Source: Streptomyces sp. NBC_01439 (lineage in GTDB: Bacteria > Actinomycetota > Actinomycetes > Streptomycetales > Streptomycetaceae). Taken from it: 64,000 nt of DNA. Below the pieces are notes generated by a model. It was not told where the DNA came from. It did not search any database and worked only from the letters and a program-made list of their open reading frames with translations. The stretch lies in NCBI RefSeq assembly GCF_036227605.1, contig NZ_CP109487.1:2542001-2606000 (forward strand), given 5' to 3'. Position 1 is the stretch's first letter, and every line of letters starts with the position of its first letter. The translations under genes and the position numbers were made by a program. Below are positions 33,985 through 43,158 of this stretch, in pieces.

Positions 33985-35049
33985 CTACCGCTGCGTGCGG
34001 GTGTGGACGTAGTCCACCAGGCGGGTCAGCGCGTCCGGGTCGGTCGTCGGGAGGACGCCGTGGCCCAGGTTGAAGACGTGGCCCTCCAGGCCGGCGGCGG
34101 CCGCGAGGACCTCGTCCGTCTTGGCCTCGACCGCCTCCGGGGTGGAGAAGAGCACGGCCGGGTCCAGGTTGCCCTGGAGCGCCTTGCCGGGGCCGACCCG
34201 GCGCACGGCCTCGTCCAGCGAGACGCGGTAGTCGACGCCCATGACGTCCGCGCCGGCCTCGCCCATCAGGCCGAGGAGCTCGCCGGTGCCCACGCCGAAG
34301 TGGATTCGCGGGACTCCGTAGGAGGCGACGGACTCCAGGACCTTCGCGGACGCGGGCATCACCGAGCGGCGGTAGTCCGCCGGGGCGAGGGCGCCCACCC
34401 AGGAGTCGAAGAGCTGGATCGCGGAGGCGCCGGCCTCGATCTGAACCTTCAGGAAGGCGGAGGTGATCTCCGCGAGGCGGTCCAGGAGGTCGGCCCACAG
34501 CTGGGGGTCCCCGTACATGAGGGCCTTGGTGTGCTCGTGGTTCTTCGAGGGACCGCCCTCGACCAGGTAGCTCGCGAGGGTGAAAGGCGCGCCCGCGAAT
34601 CCGATCAACGGCGTGGAGCCCAGTTCACCCGTGAGCATGCCGATCGCCTCGGTGACGTACGAGACGTCCTCCGGGGTGAGGTCGCGCAGCTGTGCGAGGT
34701 CCTCGCGGCGGCGGATGGGCTGGGCGACGACCGGGCCGATGCCCGGCTTGATGTCCAGGTCGACGCCGATGGCCTTCAGCGGGACCACGATGTCGGAGAA
34801 GAAGATCGCCGCGTCCACCTTGTGGCGGCGCACCGGCTGCAGCGTGATCTCGGTGACCAGGTCGGGCCGCATGCAGGACTCCAGCATCTGCGTGCCCTCG
34901 CGCAGCTTGCGGTACTCCGGGAGCGAGCGCCCTGCCTGCCGCATGAACCACACCGGCGTGTGCGGCACCGGCTCCCGCCGGCACGCCTTCATGAAGGCGG
35001 AATCGTACGTCTGGCTCGGCTGGCCCGTGGGGCGGGTATTGGCGCTCAC
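33985..35049 (-). CDS. hemE: Uroporphyrinogen decarboxylase
   Basis: The 354-residue protein is full-length Hem[17 protein letters not shown] with the conserved Arg-Gln-Ala-Gly-Arg signature, [41 protein letters not shown] and [14 protein letters not shown]. It decarboxylates uroporphyrinogen III to coproporphyrinogen III, feeding CgoX and ChdC nearby. The GTG at 35049 (VSANTRPTG) is preferred to an earlier ATG that would add 31 unrelated residues. Confidence 0.96.
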   Translation of the reverse strand: MSANTRPTGQPSQTYDSAFMKACRREPVPHTPVWFMRQAGRSLPEYRKLREGTQMLESCMRPDLVTEITLQPVRRHKVDAAIFFSDIVVPLKAIGVDLDIKPGIGPVVAQPIRRREDLAQLRDLTPEDVSYVTEAIGMLTGELGSTPLIGFAGAPFTLASYLVEGGPSKNHEHTKALMYGDPQLWADLLDRLAEITSAFLKVQIEAGASAIQLFDSWVGALAPADYRRSVMPASAKVLESVASYGVPRIHFGVGTGELLGLMGEAGADVMGVDYRVSLDEAVRRVGPGKALQGNLDPAVLFSTPEAVEAKTDEVLAAAAGLEGHVFNLGHGVLPTTDPDALTRLVDYVHTRTQR

Positions 35050-35127
35050 GACCCAAATCTTCGCACGTACGAAGAAGTGTCCGACCCGGCGAGGGTGTCC
35101 CTGCGCCGCACGGGCGCTCGTTCCGCC

Positions 35128-35133
35128 TAGTCT
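35128..35133 (+). promoter_or_regulatory. -10 box of a likely leaderless DUF3000 transcript
   Basis: TAGTCT lies 7 nt before the ATG at 35141 with no ribosome site between. The -35 is not clear. Confidence 0.4.
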
Positions 35134-35140
35134 TCCCCGC

Positions 35141-35797
35141 ATGGCTGCGGCTCAGGGACGATTTTCAGATGGCGCCGAGGGTACGGACAGCGCGAAGGAG
35201 AGCTCCGTCCCGCTCCCGTTCCGGCGGGCGGTCGACGGCTTGAAGAAGGCCCGACTGCGTCCGGGGATCGAGATCGATCCCACGAAACCACCCCAGAGAC
35301 TGGCGCCGCACGTCTACGCGCTGGAGGCCGCGGTGGTGGACGGCGAGGACGATCTGGCCGACGGCCGGCTCATCCTGCTCCACGATCCGTCCGGGCACGA
35401 CGCCTGGCAGGGCACCTTCCGGTTGGTGACGCTGGTGCGCGCGGAGCTGGAACCGGAGATGGCCGCCGACCCGCTGCTGCCCGAGGTGTGCTGGTCCTGG
35501 CTGACGGGGGCGCTGGAGGCGCGCGGGCTGGCGTACGGGGAGGCGAGCGGCACGGTGACCATGGCGGGCTCGCACTACTTCGGCGGGCTCGCGGAGCGGC
35601 GGCCCGCCACGCAGATCGAGATCAGGGCCTCGTGGACCCCGCGCGAGGGTGTGGGCGGGGTGCCGGACACCTCGGCGCACCTGTCGGCGTGGTGCGAACT
35701 GCTGTGCCAGATCGCCGGACTGCCGCCGGTGGGTCCGACGGACACGGCGACGGGCGTGGTCTCCCTGCCACAGCGTCGCGGTCCGCACCACCCGTAG
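35141..35797 (+). CDS. DUF3000 family protein
   Basis: The 218-residue protein is an actinobacterial DUF3000 member: [36 protein letters not shown], followed by [31 protein letters not shown] and [23 protein letters not shown]. Its function is unknown. It is soluble. It is divergent from hemE with less than 100 bp between, and shares this position with hemE in other actinobacteria as far as I recall. Confidence 0.88.
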   Translation: MAAAQGRFSDGAEGTDSAKESSVPLPFRRAVDGLKKARLRPGIEIDPTKPPQRLAPHVYALEAAVVDGEDDLADGRLILLHDPSGHDAWQGTFRLVTLVRAELEPEMAADPLLPEVCWSWLTGALEARGLAYGEASGTVTMAGSHYFGGLAERRPATQIEIRASWTPREGVGGVPDTSAHLSAWCELLCQIAGLPPVGPTDTATGVVSLPQRRGPHHP

Positions 35798-35804
35798 CCG
35801 CAGG

Positions 35805-35834
35805 GCCGGACGGCCGCCGGAATCGACGTCCGGC
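35805..35834 (+). terminator. Weak terminator after DUF3000 gene
   Basis: GCCGGAC (35805-35811) and GTCCGGC (35828-35834) can form a 7-bp stem with a 16-nt loop shortly after the stop. The rest of the 270-bp gap up to the response regulator is relatively AT-rich (ATCGATCGTGCG, TTACTCACCAAATCG) and likely holds its promoter. Confidence 0.3.
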
Positions 35835-36070
35835 GCAGAACGACTGATCGAAGAACTGGGCGGGCTGTCGAAAGACGGCGTCCCTTGCGGGCTTCTGATC
35901 AACCGATGATCGATCGTGCGTCCGAATTGCCCGAATTGTTACTCACCAAATCGTGATCATTCCCTAAAGCCGGGCGGGTGACGTGCCGAAGGAGTGGGTG
36001 ACCATCCGCACGGTTCGCACCGGCTTCCTTCCCCGAGCCGGCCGTCCCGCCACTCCCCCAGGAGGCCTAG

Positions 36071-36733
36071 GTGTCCGTTCTTCTCGAGCAGCCCGCAAGC
36101 CTGGTCGCCTACCGCCCGAACAAGCCGACGGCCATGGTCGTCGTGGCCGACCCGCGCGTCCGTTCCACCGTGACCCGCCATCTGTGGGCCCTCGGAGTAC
36201 GTGACGTGATCGAGGCGTCGTCCATCGCGGAGGCCCGCCCCCGCGTCGGCAGCCCGCGCGACATCTGCGTGGCCGACGTACACCTGCCCGACGGCTCCGG
36301 TCTCACCCTGCTCTCCGAGACCCGGGCCGCCGGCTGGCCCAACGGCCTGGCCCTGTCCGCCGCCGACGACATCGGCGCCGTGCGCAACGCCCTCGCGGGC
36401 GGCGTCAAGGGCTACGTCGTCACCGGTACGCGGACCAACATCGGGCTCCCCACCCGGCCCGGCGCCGCCCCCATCGGCGCTGCCGCCGCCCGCATGCACC
36501 GCCGCCCCCCGGGTGCCCCGAGCCACCCGGGCGGCTACCGAGAGCTCTCCGGCCGCGAGGTCGAGGTCCTGCGCCTCGTCGCGGAGGGCCAGTCCAACAA
36601 GGCCATCGGCGTCTCGATGGGCCTGTCCGCCCTGACCGTCAAGTCCCACCTCGCCCGGATCGCCCGCAAGCTGGGCACCGGTGACCGCGCCGGAATGGTC
36701 GCCGTGGCGCTGCGCACCGGGATCATCCACTGA
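36071..36733 (+). CDS. Orphan LuxR-type response regulator
   Basis: The 220-residue protein has a receiver domain (about 20-120) and a LuxR-type helix-turn-helix (about 158-215; LSGREVEVLRLVAEGQSNKAIG, LTVKSHLARIARKLG). The likely phosphoacceptor is Asp69 in CVADVHLPDGSG, with Ser96 and Lys113 as switch residues. The acidic pair that binds magnesium is reduced to a single Asp27 (VVVADPRV), so phosphorylation may be weak or absent. No histidine kinase lies nearby. GTG at 36071 has AGGAGG five bases upstream. Targets unknown. Confidence 0.88.
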   Translation: MSVLLEQPASLVAYRPNKPTAMVVVADPRVRSTVTRHLWALGVRDVIEASSIAEARPRVGSPRDICVADVHLPDGSGLTLLSETRAAGWPNGLALSAADDIGAVRNALAGGVKGYVVTGTRTNIGLPTRPGAAPIGAAAARMHRRPPGAPSHPGGYRELSGREVEVLRLVAEGQSNKAIGVSMGLSALTVKSHLARIARKLGTGDRAGMVAVALRTGIIH

Positions 36734-36833
36734 CCGCGGGCCGCAGCCCCCGGATATCCACCTCGGGAACCGCTGCCGGGAAACCTGCCGGAATACCCCC
36801 GGAATACCCCGGGAAAACTCCCCGCATACCGCT

Positions 36834-36869
36834 CGCGCCCGTCGACGGAACGTTCCGGCGACGGGCGCG
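36834..36869 (+). terminator. Terminator after the response regulator
   Basis: CGCGCCCGTCG (36834-36844) pairs exactly with CGACGGGCGCG (36859-36869); the 14-nt loop contains the palindrome GGAACGTTCC. Upstream, two direct copies of GGAATACCCC (36790-36799 and 36801-36810) are also present. TACCCT at 36883-36888, 6 nt before the GTG of the next gene, may be its -10 box. Confidence 0.65.
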
Positions 36870-36894
36870 TCGTATACACGGATACCCTTGACCG

Positions 36895-38178
36895 GTGACC
36901 GACGCCCAAGATCCCGCAGCAGACCTGCGCACCACCACCGGGGGCGGCCCCCCGGACGACGTCGTTGTTCCGCCCGGTGGGCTGCCGACTCCCTTGTTGG
37001 AGCCCCGCGAGGGGATTCCTCCGGTGGTCGCCGACGCGGACGCCCTCGCCGAAGTGGTCGCGGCCTTCGCCGCGGGCACCGGGCCCGTCGCCGTCGACGC
37101 CGAACGGGCCTCCGGGTACCGCTACGGCCAGCGCGCCTATCTGGTGCAGCTGCGCCGTGAGGGTGCGGGGTCCGCGCTAATCGACCCGGTGGGCTGCCCC
37201 GACCTGTCCGCACTGGGCGAGGCCCTGTCCGGCACCGAATGGATCCTGCACGCCGCCACCCAGGACCTGCCGTGCCTGCGGGAAATAGGCATGGTGCCCA
37301 CCTCCTTGTTCGACACCGAGCTGGCCGGCCGCCTCGCCGGCTTCCCCCGGGTCGGACTCGGCGCGATGGTCGAGAGCGTGCTCGGCTACGCACTGGAGAA
37401 GGGCCACTCCGCCGTCGACTGGTCCACCCGCCCGCTCCCCGAGCCGTGGCTGCGCTACGCCGCGCTGGACGTGGAGCTGCTGGTGGACCTGCGGGACGCA
37501 CTGGAAAAGGAACTGGACCGGCAGGGCAAGCTCGAATGGGCCCACCAGGAATTCGACGCCATCGCCTCCGCCCCGCCCGCCCCGCCGCGCAAGGACCCGT
37601 GGCGCCGTACGTCGGGCATGCACAAGGTGCGCCGGCGCCGGCAGATGGCGGTCGTACGGGAGCTGTGGGAGTCCCGGGACCGGATCGCTCAGCGGCGTGA
37701 CGTGTCGCCGGGCAAGGTGCTGGGCGACGCCGCGATCGTCGAGGCCGCCCTCGCCCTGCCGACCAACGTGCACACCCTCTCCGCGCTGCCCGGTTACGGG
37801 CAGCGGATGGGCCGGCGCCAGCTGGACCAGTGGATGGCCGCCGTGGACCGGGCGAAGGCCCTGCCCGAGAACGAGCTGCCGCAGCCCGGGGCGACCCCGG
37901 CCGGTCCCCCGCCGCCGCGCTCCTGGGTCGACAAGGACCCGGCGGCCGCGGCCCGGCTCTCGGCGGCCCGTACCGCCGTCTCGGCGCTGGCGGAGTCGCT
38001 CAACCTGCCCCAGGAGAACCTGATCACCCCGGACACGGTCCGTCGGCTGTGCTGGGAGCCGCCGCAGCGGCTGCACGCGGACGCGGTGGCGGAAGCCCTG
38101 GCGGGCTACGGCGCCCGGCCCTGGCAGGTCCAACTGGTGACCCCGGTGCTGGTCACGGCACTGGCCGCGACCGCCTGA
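36895..38178 (+). CDS. rnd: Ribonuclease D
   Basis: The 427-residue protein has a DEDDy 3'-5' exonuclease domain with VAVDAERASGY, HAATQDLPCL and YAALDVELL carrying the acidic catalytic residues, then an HRDC domain (about 240-320; MAVVRELWESRDRIAQRRDVSPGKVLGDAAI), and a C-terminal helical region. RNase D trims tRNA and other stable RNA 3' ends. GTG at 36895 fits with leaderless transcription. Confidence 0.92.
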   Translation: MTDAQDPAADLRTTTGGGPPDDVVVPPGGLPTPLLEPREGIPPVVADADALAEVVAAFAAGTGPVAVDAERASGYRYGQRAYLVQLRREGAGSALIDPVGCPDLSALGEALSGTEWILHAATQDLPCLREIGMVPTSLFDTELAGRLAGFPRVGLGAMVESVLGYALEKGHSAVDWSTRPLPEPWLRYAALDVELLVDLRDALEKELDRQGKLEWAHQEFDAIASAPPAPPRKDPWRRTSGMHKVRRRRQMAVVRELWESRDRIAQRRDVSPGKVLGDAAIVEAALALPTNVHTLSALPGYGQRMGRRQLDQWMAAVDRAKALPENELPQPGATPAGPPPPRSWVDKDPAAAARLSAARTAVSALAESLNLPQENLITPDTVRRLCWEPPQRLHADAVAEALAGYGARPWQVQLVTPVLVTALAATA

Positions 38179-38210
38179 ACCGGCGGACCGGGATCCGGTC
38201 CCACCCGTAG

Positions 38211-38237
38211 GAGCCCCCGGCCCGGTGCCGGGGGCTC
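38211..38237. terminator. Bidirectional terminator between rnd and protease-like gene
   Basis: GAGCCCCCGGC and GCCGGGGGCTC form a perfect 11-bp stem with a CCGGT loop between converging genes. Confidence 0.8.
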
Positions 38238-38263
38238 TCGCCGTTCGCCGACCGCCGCCCGGG

Positions 38264-40243
38264 TCAGGCCGGTGGGGCGATCATCCGCTCGGTTCCGAGG
38301 CTGTTCATGCGGGTGTCCTGGTACAGGGTGGTCTCGCCGTCGCTCCAGCGGATGATGAGGTCGTTGGTGAGACCGTCACTCGTGAACTGGCCGGTGGTCA
38401 TGACGACGCTGTGGGTCCAGGTCTTGTTGGGGCCGTGGACGGGCTGTTCGCTGCCGAGGCCGCCGGTGGTGGTGCCGACGTAGTTGTTGAGCGCGCCGCT
38501 GGACCAGCGGACCATCAGGTCCCATTTCTGGTTTCCGGAGAACTGCCCCGAGGTGAGCAGCGTGGCGTCCTTCCAGGTGCTGTTGGGGTCCTTGAGCTTG
38601 TGCTCCTGGCCCAGGGTGCCGGCGCCCACGTTGGTGAAGAGGCTGAGCTCGCCGTCGGACCAGCGGACCATGAGGTCGGTGACGTAGGTGGCGGCGTTGA
38701 AGCGGCCGGCGGCGATCTGGGTGGCGTGGCTCCAGATGGATCCGGAGGGAGCCATCTCGGTTCCCCCGTCGAGGCCGCGGGAGCCGACGTCACCGTGCAG
38801 GGTCATCCGGCCGTCGTCCCAGCGCACCATCAGGTCGAACTGGTTGGAGCCGGTGAAATCGCCGGCGGTGATGGTGGCGACCGGCTTCCAGCCCGCGTTG
38901 GGTGCCAGGAGTTGGCGCTCGGGGCGGAAGCCGCCGTTGCCGTCACCGGGGTAGAGGGTTACCTCTCCGTCGGTCCAGACGACGAGCAGGTCGCTGTGGC
39001 CGGTGCCGGAGAAGTCGCCGGAGGCCATCTGCTTGGCGTGCTTCCACGTCTCGCCGCTGCCGGGCAGGATGGGGCTGTCCGTCGGGGGCTGGTAGTCGGG
39101 CCGGTGGATGCTGTCGAGGGGGACGCCGTTGTCGGCGTCGTTGTAGAGGTCCTGGGCGTCCTTGCCGTAGAGCGGCGAGTACGAGATCCAGTCGACGTTG
39201 GCGTCGTTGCCGCCGCCGTTGTATCCGCCGATGTTGCCGACGACCTGGCCGGTCCGGGAAGCCGCGTTGTACCCCTTGATCCAGGGGCTGCCGGAGACGC
39301 CGCTGTAGTAACCGCCGCACTCCATCTTCAGCTGCCGGAACCCGGGGAGCCGGGTCGTGGGCACGTCGCACTTGATCGCCTGGTGCTTCCTGTTGACCGA
39401 AGCTGCGGACGGGTAGCCGACCACCGTCACGTTGTGCTCGTAGGCCGAGGTGGCGGTGAAGGTGAGGGCCCCCGTGATGTTCTCGGGCAGCCCCTTGCCG
39501 TTCGCGTTCACCTTGACGAAGGCGAAGTCCAGGTCGGACAGGGGCCCCTTGGTGGTGTGATCCTGGGGGTACCGGGGGTCCCGGTAGATCGCCCCGATCG
39601 GGAAGACACCGGCCGGCTGCTCGGTCGCGGACTTTCCGTGGCGGTACTGCGGAACGAAGATGCTGTGCGTCGCCCGGGCCAGACTGTTCGCGCAGTGGCC
39701 TGCGGTGAGCACCAGGTTCTTCCCCTTGCTGCGGACGACACTTCCCGTGCAGGAGGTGTCGCCGCCGATGTCCTTGTTGTCATGGAAGAACGTTCCGACC
39801 ATGGGAAGTCCGTCGAAGTAGACCCCCTTGGGTATGCCGCTCGGGGCACCGGCCGTATCCCGGGCCCCTGGTGCGGAGGCTCCGGGCGCGTGGTCCGTAC
39901 CGCGCTTCGCGTCGACGGGGACGGCCTGGGCCATGCGCTCAGCGGTCCAGTACTCCAGCTCCGCGGCGAGCTTCGGGTCAGGAGCGGCCGACGGGGGCGC
40001 GGAGGCCGACGGGGCGACGGGGCGCGACGGCGCGGGAGTCGACGGCGGCGCGTGGGTCGGCCCCACCGTGGGTGGTGCCGTCACGGACCGGGACGCCGAG
40101 GGCGTGGGAGCCGGAGGGGGAGGGCTGGCCACCGGGGTGGACAAGCGCGGGGCAGGTGTCGCGGTGCCCACGGCCGAAGCGGTGGGGGCGGCGAGCAGGA
40201 CCGCGCCGACAGCTAGGGCGAGCGGGGTTAACCATCTGGTCAA
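38264..40243 (-). CDS. Secreted trypsin-like protease with VCBS/FG-GAP repeats
   Basis: The 659-residue protein has a Sec signal peptide (1-24), a Pro/Ser-rich linker (about 30-90), a chymotrypsin-fold domain (about 140-370) and five repeats of about 50 residues at the C terminus with patterns such as ASGDFSGTGHSDLLVVWTDGEVTLY, a VCBS/FG-GAP-like propeller. The catalytic triad appears as His183 (TAGHC), Asp239 (SDLDFAFV) and Ser317 in GVSGSP; the usual GDSGGP is altered on both sides of the Ser, so specificity or activity may differ. Translation starts at a TTG (40243), with AGGAAG upstream; codon 5 is TTA (40229-40231), so expression should depend on bldA. Confidence 0.85.
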   Translation of the reverse strand: MTRWLTPLALAVGAVLLAAPTASAVGTATPAPRLSTPVASPPPPAPTPSASRSVTAPPTVGPTHAPPSTPAPSRPVAPSASAPPSAAPDPKLAAELEYWTAERMAQAVPVDAKRGTDHAPGASAPGARDTAGAPSGIPKGVYFDGLPMVGTFFHDNKDIGGDTSCTGSVVRSKGKNLVLTAGHCANSLARATHSIFVPQYRHGKSATEQPAGVFPIGAIYRDPRYPQDHTTKGPLSDLDFAFVKVNANGKGLPENITGALTFTATSAYEHNVTVVGYPSAASVNRKHQAIKCDVPTTRLPGFRQLKMECGGYYSGVSGSPWIKGYNAASRTGQVVGNIGGYNGGGNDANVDWISYSPLYGKDAQDLYNDADNGVPLDSIHRPDYQPPTDSPILPGSGETWKHAKQMASGDFSGTGHSDLLVVWTDGEVTLYPGDGNGGFRPERQLLAPNAGWKPVATITAGDFTGSNQFDLMVRWDDGRMTLHGDVGSRGLDGGTEMAPSGSIWSHATQIAAGRFNAATYVTDLMVRWSDGELSLFTNVGAGTLGQEHKLKDPNSTWKDATLLTSGQFSGNQKWDLMVRWSSGALNNYVGTTTGGLGSEQPVHGPNKTWTHSVVMTTGQFTSDGLTNDLIIRWSDGETTLYQDTRMNSLGTERMIAPPA

Positions 40244-40362
40244 GGGAGTGCTTCCTGAGCGAAATGATGACGCAGCCGATGGACCTTATGGCGCGCCAGT
40301 TCGATGAGGAGGCAGAGTATGTAGGGCTTTGAAGATCGTCAACGAAAAAGAAAAGGGCCTAG

Positions 40363-41244
40363 ATGCACACAAAAGCGCAACACATCTGCGCGGTCGGAGC
40401 ACTGACGTTGCTGTTGGCGGGTGGAGCGGGGAACGCGTTAGCGGCGCCGGCCGAAGATCCGCCCCGGCCGGTGCCGAGTGGTGCGGAACTCTCGGTCAGG
40501 CCCGGGGACCGGATCGGCGTGACGACCGAGGCCCTGCGGTCCAGTGACGCTTTCAGCGGCGTCCGGGTGACCTCCCCGGCCTTCGCTGCCGACGGCACGT
40601 TCCGGATGGACGACAACCTCCTCAAAGCCGTGGCGACGATTTCGTGCACCGCCGAACCGGGCTCCTACGAAGTACGGTTCGGCTCGGCCGTGGGGGTGAA
40701 CATCGGCTCGGAGATCGACCGGCTGTGGGGCACCGTCCGGGTGGCGCCGGCCGATGCGGCGGAGCGGGCGGAGTGCGCACGGAAGACGGCCGCCCGGCCA
40801 CCGGAGTCCATGGAGGAGCGGTATCCCGAGGGCACGGAATGGCCTGCGGGGCCCTGGGACGTACGCACCGTGCAGGCCGGCGGGGAGCTCCGGGCCAAGG
40901 ACGGGATGGAGGAGGGCAACGACGGCGAGGTCGAGCTGACGTCCCCCGGGTTCACGCGGCCGGTCGTAATGCACGGCGACAAACTGGTGAGCGCCACGGT
41001 CCGCATCCGGTGCGCCGCCGAGCCCGGCCTCTACGTCGTGCACTGGAACGAGAAGGGCATGCCGGCCAGGGAATGGGCCCGCTACCGGGTGACCGCGGCC
41101 GCACCGGACTGCCAGGATCCGGCGGCCGCACCCCGGGCGAGCGGGGCCCGGCGGACGGCTCCCTGGCTGCTCGGCGGAGCTGCGGCCCTGGCCGCGGCGG
41201 GAGCCGTCGGCTACACCCTTTTCCGCCGTCGGCGCGACACCTGA
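40363..41244 (+). CDS. Surface protein with two Ig-like domains and C-terminal anchor
   Basis: The 293-residue protein has a signal peptide (1-28), two related domains of about 90 residues (each with a SP[AG]F segment followed by a CxAEPG motif: ISCTAEPGSYEVRFG and IRCAAEPGLYVVHWN), and a C-terminal membrane segment (about 268-286) ending in RRRRDT, which would hold it on the outer face of the membrane. The family is unknown. Codon 26, in the signal peptide, is TTA (40438-40440). It is divergent from the protease-like gene, which also has an early TTA. AAAAGGG upstream of the ATG serves as ribosome site. Confidence 0.75.
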   Translation: MHTKAQHICAVGALTLLLAGGAGNALAAPAEDPPRPVPSGAELSVRPGDRIGVTTEALRSSDAFSGVRVTSPAFAADGTFRMDDNLLKAVATISCTAEPGSYEVRFGSAVGVNIGSEIDRLWGTVRVAPADAAERAECARKTAARPPESMEERYPEGTEWPAGPWDVRTVQAGGELRAKDGMEEGNDGEVELTSPGFTRPVVMHGDKLVSATVRIRCAAEPGLYVVHWNEKGMPAREWARYRVTAAAPDCQDPAAAPRASGARRTAPWLLGGAAALAAAGAVGYTLFRRRRDT

Positions 41245-41676
41245 ATCCCTGGAACGGAGGGCGGGATTTCACTTATCGACCATGACCGAAAAGGCCGGGG
41301 ATATGTCTCGAAGGAGCCCTCGCTCTTGCATACAGGCCGAGCGAACTCTCAAGTGAAGCTCAGGAGATCCATTTTCGGTTGCGGGAGCGATGTGACGTGT
41401 GCACGTGCCCGTGCGTGAAACGCTGCCGCCCCGCAGTGATTCACCCGGGCCGCCCGCACTTTTCGTGCTGGATCGTTCTCCGGCGAAATGAAGTGGGCAA
41501 TACCGCTCGGCGGAGCTTCGCCGAATACCCCGAAGAGCCCTTCGGCAGGCCCTCCGGTATCGGTATCGGCCGGAAGCCGTCCTGACGGCCGAGTCCGCCG
41601 GTAGCGGACCGCTCCTGCGGCCATCGGAAGGGCCCCTGCTCGCCGACCGCGGGCGGGGGCCCTCGGGCGGGCGCGC
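41245..41676. other. 432-bp gap without a convincing gene
   Basis: The stretch is lower in GC than its surroundings and has short frames on both strands without coding bias. Near its right end AGGGCCCC (41629-41636) can pair with GGGGCCCT (41656-41663), and GTCCGC/GCGGAC flank a short loop near 41593, both probable terminators for the hydrolase or surface protein genes. I see no repeat, tRNA or known RNA in it. Confidence 0.5.
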
Positions 41677-42843
41677 CTAGAGGGTGTCCGCGTAGGCGCC
41701 GTCCTCGTCCACGGAGAAGCTGCCCTTCTCCAGGTCGTCGACCTTCCCGTGCCCCAGCCACTGCCTGGACAGCCGGTGCAGGACCTTGGACTGGCGCTCC
41801 CAGACCATGGAGTGGCCGGCGCAGGACACCCGGAACATCAGTTTGCGCACGCCCGGGACCGCGTCGTAGAAGGCCGGGACCGAGAACGTGGGTGAGTTCG
41901 CCGTCGCGTCGTGCTCGCCGTAGACGATCATCACCGGAACCTTGTCGCCGAGCACGCCGCCGAGCGGGACGGTGTCCTGGTTCCAGCCCCACCAGTAGGA
42001 GTTGCGGAACCGCAGCACGCCCTCGGGTGCCCCGGCCGTCGGGCCGCCCCAGGCCTTGCCGACGGGGTCGACGGCCATGAGTTCCTTCCACACCGCGTCG
42101 ACCATGCCCGCCGCCCGCTGCTTGGGGGAGCGCACCTCCTTGTCCCAGGCGCTTTCCAGACCCGTCCGGCTCGACAGGTTCATCGGGAAGCCGAACAGGG
42201 AGGCCGGGGCGGACACGGGGAAGGACGCGACCGGTGCCCCGAAGCTCTTCGGCGGCACGCTGGCCCGGCCGGCGGGCGGGTAGATCGGCGCGAGGAGGAG
42301 CAGGCTCTCGACCTTCCCCGGGTGCTGGATCGCGTACGGCCCGAACACGAAGGCGGCGGCGGACTGGCCGACGAGGGCCACCTTGGCGACGCCCTTCTTC
42401 GCCTTGATGTACTCGACGACCGCGTCGACCTCGCCCCACTCGCTCTCCGAGTTGCCGAGCTCGTGCGGGTAGGGCGGGGTGCAGGTGTACGTCAGGGGGT
42501 TCGGGTCGAGGATCTCCTGGTGCTGCGGGTTGGCGTTGCAGGGCTTGTCCATCTCCGGACGCGGCGACAGGCCGGAGCCCGTGAGCTCCATGAGGAACAC
42601 GTCGAACCCGGCCTTGGCCAGGTGCTGCGCCCAGCTGTACTTGCCGCCGTCGTGCTGGAGGTCGAAGGCCACGGCGGACGGGACGCTGCGCCCGTGCAGC
42701 ATCAGGACGACCTTGCGCTGCGCGTTGGGGCCGGACGGGGTCCCGTCGTACTCCCGTACGTGCAGCTTGACGTTCTGTCCCGCGTTGGCGGGGACCGTCG
42801 AGATGTGCGGGACCTTGTGGTCCGTGGGCGTGGTGGTGGCCAT
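41677..42843 (-). CDS. Alpha/beta hydrolase
   Basis: The 388-residue protein has the alpha/beta hydrolase fold: LMLHGRSVPS (oxyanion region), ALVGQSAAAFVFG (nucleophile Ser), VYGEHDATAN (Asp) and CAGHSMVW (His). The nucleophile elbow GQSAA departs from GxSxG only in its last position. There is no signal peptide, so it acts in the cytoplasm. Substrate unknown; the large cap (about 190-290) with WWGWNQDT may fit a hydrophobic ester. ATG at 42843 has GGAGG nine bases upstream. Confidence 0.85.
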   Translation of the reverse strand: MATTTPTDHKVPHISTVPANAGQNVKLHVREYDGTPSGPNAQRKVVLMLHGRSVPSAVAFDLQHDGGKYSWAQHLAKAGFDVFLMELTGSGLSPRPEMDKPCNANPQHQEILDPNPLTYTCTPPYPHELGNSESEWGEVDAVVEYIKAKKGVAKVALVGQSAAAFVFGPYAIQHPGKVESLLLLAPIYPPAGRASVPPKSFGAPVASFPVSAPASLFGFPMNLSSRTGLESAWDKEVRSPKQRAAGMVDAVWKELMAVDPVGKAWGGPTAGAPEGVLRFRNSYWWGWNQDTVPLGGVLGDKVPVMIVYGEHDATANSPTFSVPAFYDAVPGVRKLMFRVSCAGHSMVWERQSKVLHRLSRQWLGHGKVDDLEKGSFSVDEDGAYADTL

Positions 42844-43158
42844 TGCTCGCATCCTCCGTCGACCGGGCCGGAGGGGACGCTCCGGCCCGGTCAGGATCGG
42901 GACTGGCCGGGGGCGGCGCCACGATCACGGCCGGGGGCCGGGTGCGCGTGACCTGAACGGGTTGGCCGGAGGGGTCCGATCGGTGGGGGCGCGGGGCCGT
43001 GGCGCCACGGCCCGAGTGTGACCTTCGCCGCTCCTCCGGGAGGGGGTGTGCACATTGGTTACCCGCAAGTAGCATGGTCGGGTGAGCGGGCGCTCAGCTA
43101 CCTGTGCCGAATGCGCCCCCGCGCAGCAGTGCCACCCCGCACCTGGAGGAGAGCCAAC

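Noticed and set aside
40264..40332. 22-codon peptide upstream of the surface protein gene
   Set aside because: No ribosome site and low coding bias; probably chance.
41349..41624. 91-codon minus-strand frame in the 432-bp gap
   Set aside because: Codon third positions are not GC-rich as in real genes here, no ribosome site, and no family resemblance.
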